Positions 59,641-64,000 of a stretch of 64,000 nt of DNA are shown here, piece by piece. A program made the translations under genes and the position numbers. The DNA is from Apostichopus japonicus (Eukaryota; Echinodermata; Holothuroidea; Aspidochirotida; Stichopodidae). The notes beneath the pieces were generated by a model that was not told the origin of the DNA, searched no databases, and saw nothing but the letters and a program-made list of their open reading frames with translations. Every line of letters begins with the position of its first letter. The first letter of the stretch is position 1. Location: assembly GCF_037975245.1 (NCBI RefSeq), contig NC_092574.1, forward strand, positions 20,210,213 to 20,274,212. Direction: 5' to 3'.

Positions 59641-62138
59641 AATGTCTATATGTTGTCTGGATATTGAACCTGTAATTAGTTTTGAGTATTTACTTCGCTC
59701 CTCTTCAATACCTGTCTGCAATCTACATATGCACTTCCCCCATCTACTTGAGCTTCACGACAACCCCCTTTGCCCTTATATTAATCCCACTTCCGGGACA
59801 CCGCCCACTTTCACCCTTCTTTCAGATCTATACCCATCGGAAGTAGACTACGCATTTATTTCTACGGACATTTCATCCAAGATATATTCATTTCGTTTGT
59901 CACATTATAGTGAACGTGTTTTGGAATTAATTTCGCACGCTCATAATTCCCCCCAAACCAATACGTTTTTGAAGGATTTCATCAGTTGAAAATGGTATGT
60001 TATACGTTGATTTGAAAGGCCTGAAGAGACAGTGTAGTGAAGGGATCTGCAACGTCAGGGCCCGAGGTCAATTAAGGGGCCAAAATTATTTGGAAGAAAC
60101 TGAAATTGTGGGTATTTTTCGCCCGAAATAAGCATAAAAGTCTTGAACGTGAATTATTTAAAAAGGTGCAAAATAATTATAACACCATTTTGCAAAGTAA
60201 GCACCCTTAATCATATAATAGACTCCTTTTCCATGCCGCAACATCCTCCACTGGAGGGCCGCCAAGACGACGGAGGTGATCACAAAGCAACACAAGTTTG
60301 AATACTAAGGATTTAATGAATAGACCACACATGCAAAACACCTAACGACGCTATGCTAAATCATGGAGCTATCTGTTTATAGCTCCATGGCTAAACGTAC
60401 ACGAATTTTATCTCCCTCTCACCTTCCTGTCAAGAGTGTTCACGTCACACTCTTGGGTGTTCCGCATTTTGTACCCGTCGTGTCTTCAGTTCTCTTCGTG
60501 AGTAGTTTTTGCCAAAACTCACGCAGTTACATTTGACCTCCGTAATCAAAATGGACGCGCTTCATTTACAGAGGTCATGACCCCTTAACCAGGGTAGGCC
60601 AGCGTAAATCACCAAATGTGTCAACATAGGGAGAAGATTAATTTTGTATTTTGGATTCTACTTGTCGATTTCAACAAGCAGGTACTACCTAGGTCAGTAT
60701 AGGTTAAATTTCGCATAGAATTACGGAGATCTCATCTAATATCTGAGTTTTTATAACGTTGGAGGACATGATGGGCAGGTGTGCCTAATGACAGGGGAGA
60801 GGGGTGGGAGGGGGGGGGGGGTAAGAGAAGGCTTCATTTTCGCATAATTCTTTTCTCTCAATATTATGCAATGAATTACACAACATACTCTCATTTGACA
60901 ACCATCGTCAATCACCATTTATCAACAAAGTAAACACCTAGTAGTCGCTGATTAACCATTCGTTGTATGAACATATTGTTTAATAAAAAACTTTAAAAAA
61001 AACTCGGTTACTTACTCAGTGCGACGCTTTAAAGTCTTTTTTTTCCGCTCTACCCTGTCACAGAAATTGTAAGTATACCCTGAAGTATAATTCTTCGATC
61101 CATTATTGGATCGATATTGTGTGACTTTAAGCTTGACGTAAGCACCCAGAGATTGCAGACATGCAGCTGAGAAACGTATAAATGAGTACTCCTTTTCCAG
61201 TCCTCCAGTGTTCCTTTCATATTGATGAATAACGTTAGTTTGTAGCATAAACAAACAAAGCTATAGTACAGTATTATGGTGCAACTCTTCCTCTTATACA
61301 TATTGGAATTAGTGCCCGACCTGTCATCTCGAACACCAGGTGTTCAGATGTCATTGTGTTACATTTGGTGGTATAAGTGCGTTATACTGTATCTACCCGT
61401 ATATACCTAGCGCATCGATACCTCGCAAATATATAATCATTGGCGCTTGCAAGGGGGTACGGTGGGAAGAGGTACATACAGTGCCCCTCTAAATGTTCGC
61501 TAAACCCCCACCACCAAATGAATTTGTCATGTCCACAAAAACATAGGCAGGATAGGACACTCCTCTTTGACATCTACTGACTAGTTTTACTAGTTTCTAC
61601 TTTCGTCTACCTCCACATTCTGCTGATTTAGAGCTGAAAAAAAGTTCTGGAAACGATGTAAACCGCAGTTTCAGGGAGGGGGGAGAGGGTCCACCCACTT
61701 GACCTCCACAAGAGGTCCAATGACGTGCCTTAATAGACACACCGACATGACTTGCCTCTATTTCATCTCATACTTTGCTAATAAGTTTGATGCCCCCCCC
61801 CCCACCCCATATAGGCCCTGATTCTTATGAAAGTTTCTCTTTACGATGTATAACTTGTACATGAAGAAGAGGTCACGGTTCATAACAGATTGCTTACACT
61901 TTATGAAAATGTTAGTTTGTGAATCACCTGATTTCCATTTCAAATGAATCTCATTTGCATTTAATTCCTGGATGGTTCCCACTGTCGTCTGCTGCAAGGG
62001 TAATATGATATAGGCGTAAAGGGTTATATCTGACAGTTCTACGCCAACTGCATGCCACAATGTTAAAGAGGGTGTCACATCACTGTGTGTGTGTTTATTC
62101 GATGTTGGTATAAGCAATATGCTTATATACCTATACCG
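59641..62138. other. Non-coding region with a doubtful open frame
   Basis: The frame at 59642-59989 (115 aa) contains YPSEVDYAFISTD, faintly like the end of an endonuclease/exonuclease/phosphatase domain, but nothing else supports it. Otherwise no gene recognised. A G run lies near 60811-60822 and a C run near 61794-61803. Confidence 0.35.
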
Positions 62139-63289
<1,151 letters not shown>

Positions 63290-63520
63290 ATAGGCCCCAA
63301 ATTATAACATGCTATAATTGCTAGAAGTTTTCGAAAAGTTCTTTCCTGCAGGTCTTTACTCTCCAAATTGTTCTCAGACATATTTAAGGAACACACAAGA
63401 TGACTGAATGTCCCATTGAGGAAAATTTCCTCTAAGGCTGTAATAAAATCAGTCACAATTTTGACCAACGTTGACCATATTTGAATATCTAGCATATTTT
63501 GGGCCAATACAGCATAACTT
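63290..63520 (-). repeat. Dispersed repeat, copy B (partner at 25062-25304)
   Basis: Minus strand matches the repeat inside the transposon at 25062-25304 over about 215 bp with scattered differences. It keeps a 92-codon open frame (63507-63229) that includes [13 protein letters not shown]. Copy A shares part of that text but diverges with indels, so coding function is doubtful. Confidence 0.85.
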
Positions 63521-63832
63521 AAAGATCAATTCTGCCCCCAAAGTATGCTGGAATCATAAGATATTGGTGGATCATGCTCAAACAACCACTTGATCATTGA
63601 TTTCAAATGTATAGTTTCACGATAGCCTATGTTCAGGACTATAGTGTTGGGCTGAGTTCCACGAAATAATTATACGTGTACTTTATAGCACGGTGAATGT
63701 ACTTACCTGGGAAACAACACTGCTGTATATATTTCATTGATGTAATGTCAGCATTTGAATATCTTTCTGAATTATGTTAACATAATTGTTGCAGGACCAT
63801 AGAGTTCGCCACATTCCGGTAGCATAATTTCA

Positions 63833-64000
63833 GGTGCGGATCCAGAGGGGGGGGGTCCAGGGGGTCCGGACCCCCCTGCTCTTGGCCAAAAAAAAAGGAG
63901 AAAAAAAAAGAGAGAAAAAATAATTAAATTAAACGCCAATTTTAAACATGTAGGACGTCAGAAGGGCGGTTATCCTTACAAGTCAGCCAGGTGTGTCTTT
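63833..64000. mobile_element. Possible MITE end, cut by the window edge
   Basis: The text CAGGTGCGGATCCAG followed by G runs, the palindrome GGGGTCCGGACCCC and a poly-A stretch resembles the ends of hAT-type non-autonomous elements common in invertebrates. The other end is outside the window, so the call is tentative. Confidence 0.4.

Noticed and set aside
59642-59989. 115-aa frame with a faint endonuclease/phosphatase-like motif
   Set aside because: Only one weak motif (YPSEVDYAFIS), no catalytic GDFN or SDH block, and no neighbouring RT. Could be a LINE scrap, not supportable.

Overview
The window is eukaryotic nuclear DNA from a metazoan. It has split genes with GT..AG introns and long AT-rich spacers. 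It also has dinucleotide microsatellites, poly-G/C tracts and several kinds of transposable element. The host proteins are conserved animal orthologues. Their sequences, together with a CR1-type LINE and many diverged tandem repeats, fit a marine deuterostome invertebrate, most likely an echinoderm such as a sea cucumber. That species-level placement is inference only.

Layout. A nearly full-length CR1-like LINE (about 1563-4853) carries the end of an SGNH-esterase ORF1 overlapping an open endonuclease/reverse transcriptase ORF2. Five host genes follow, each assembled here exon by exon. They are ZMAT2 (+, 6512-10690), an intronless small heat-shock protein (-, 15223-16017), DPH3 (+, 16563-26592), AIMP1 (-, 29510-32487) and MRPL22 (+, 33317-37153). 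The sHSP and DPH3 start head to head, as do AIMP1 and MRPL22. From about 37.2 kb to the end I see no convincing host gene. That part holds diverged satellites, (AT)n tracts, a tRNA-derived SINE and fragments of dispersed repeats.

The most notable object lies inside intron 2 of DPH3. It is an 8,316-bp DNA transposon (17870-26185) with perfect 39-bp terminal inverted repeats and a TTA target duplication. It carries two divergently transcribed, apparently intact, spliced genes. One is a transposase whose DDE motifs (DD43E, with N-x-IEHLWS around the glutamate) resemble the ISAzo13/Zator group. The other is a 369-aa protein with a Tudor-like start, a coiled coil and a C-terminal BEN domain. A two-gene Zator-like element with a BEN-domain partner is the best candidate for something undescribed. 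Removing it leaves a DPH3 intron of under 500 bp.

Other points of interest: tandem copies of a ZMAT2 exon edge that look like 20-nt mini-exons with splice signals; a MITE with telomere-like repeats inside and a 9-bp target duplication; heat-shock elements beside a TATA box upstream of the sHSP; and a short inverted-repeat family (AATCAGGGAGTTGTT) at two places.
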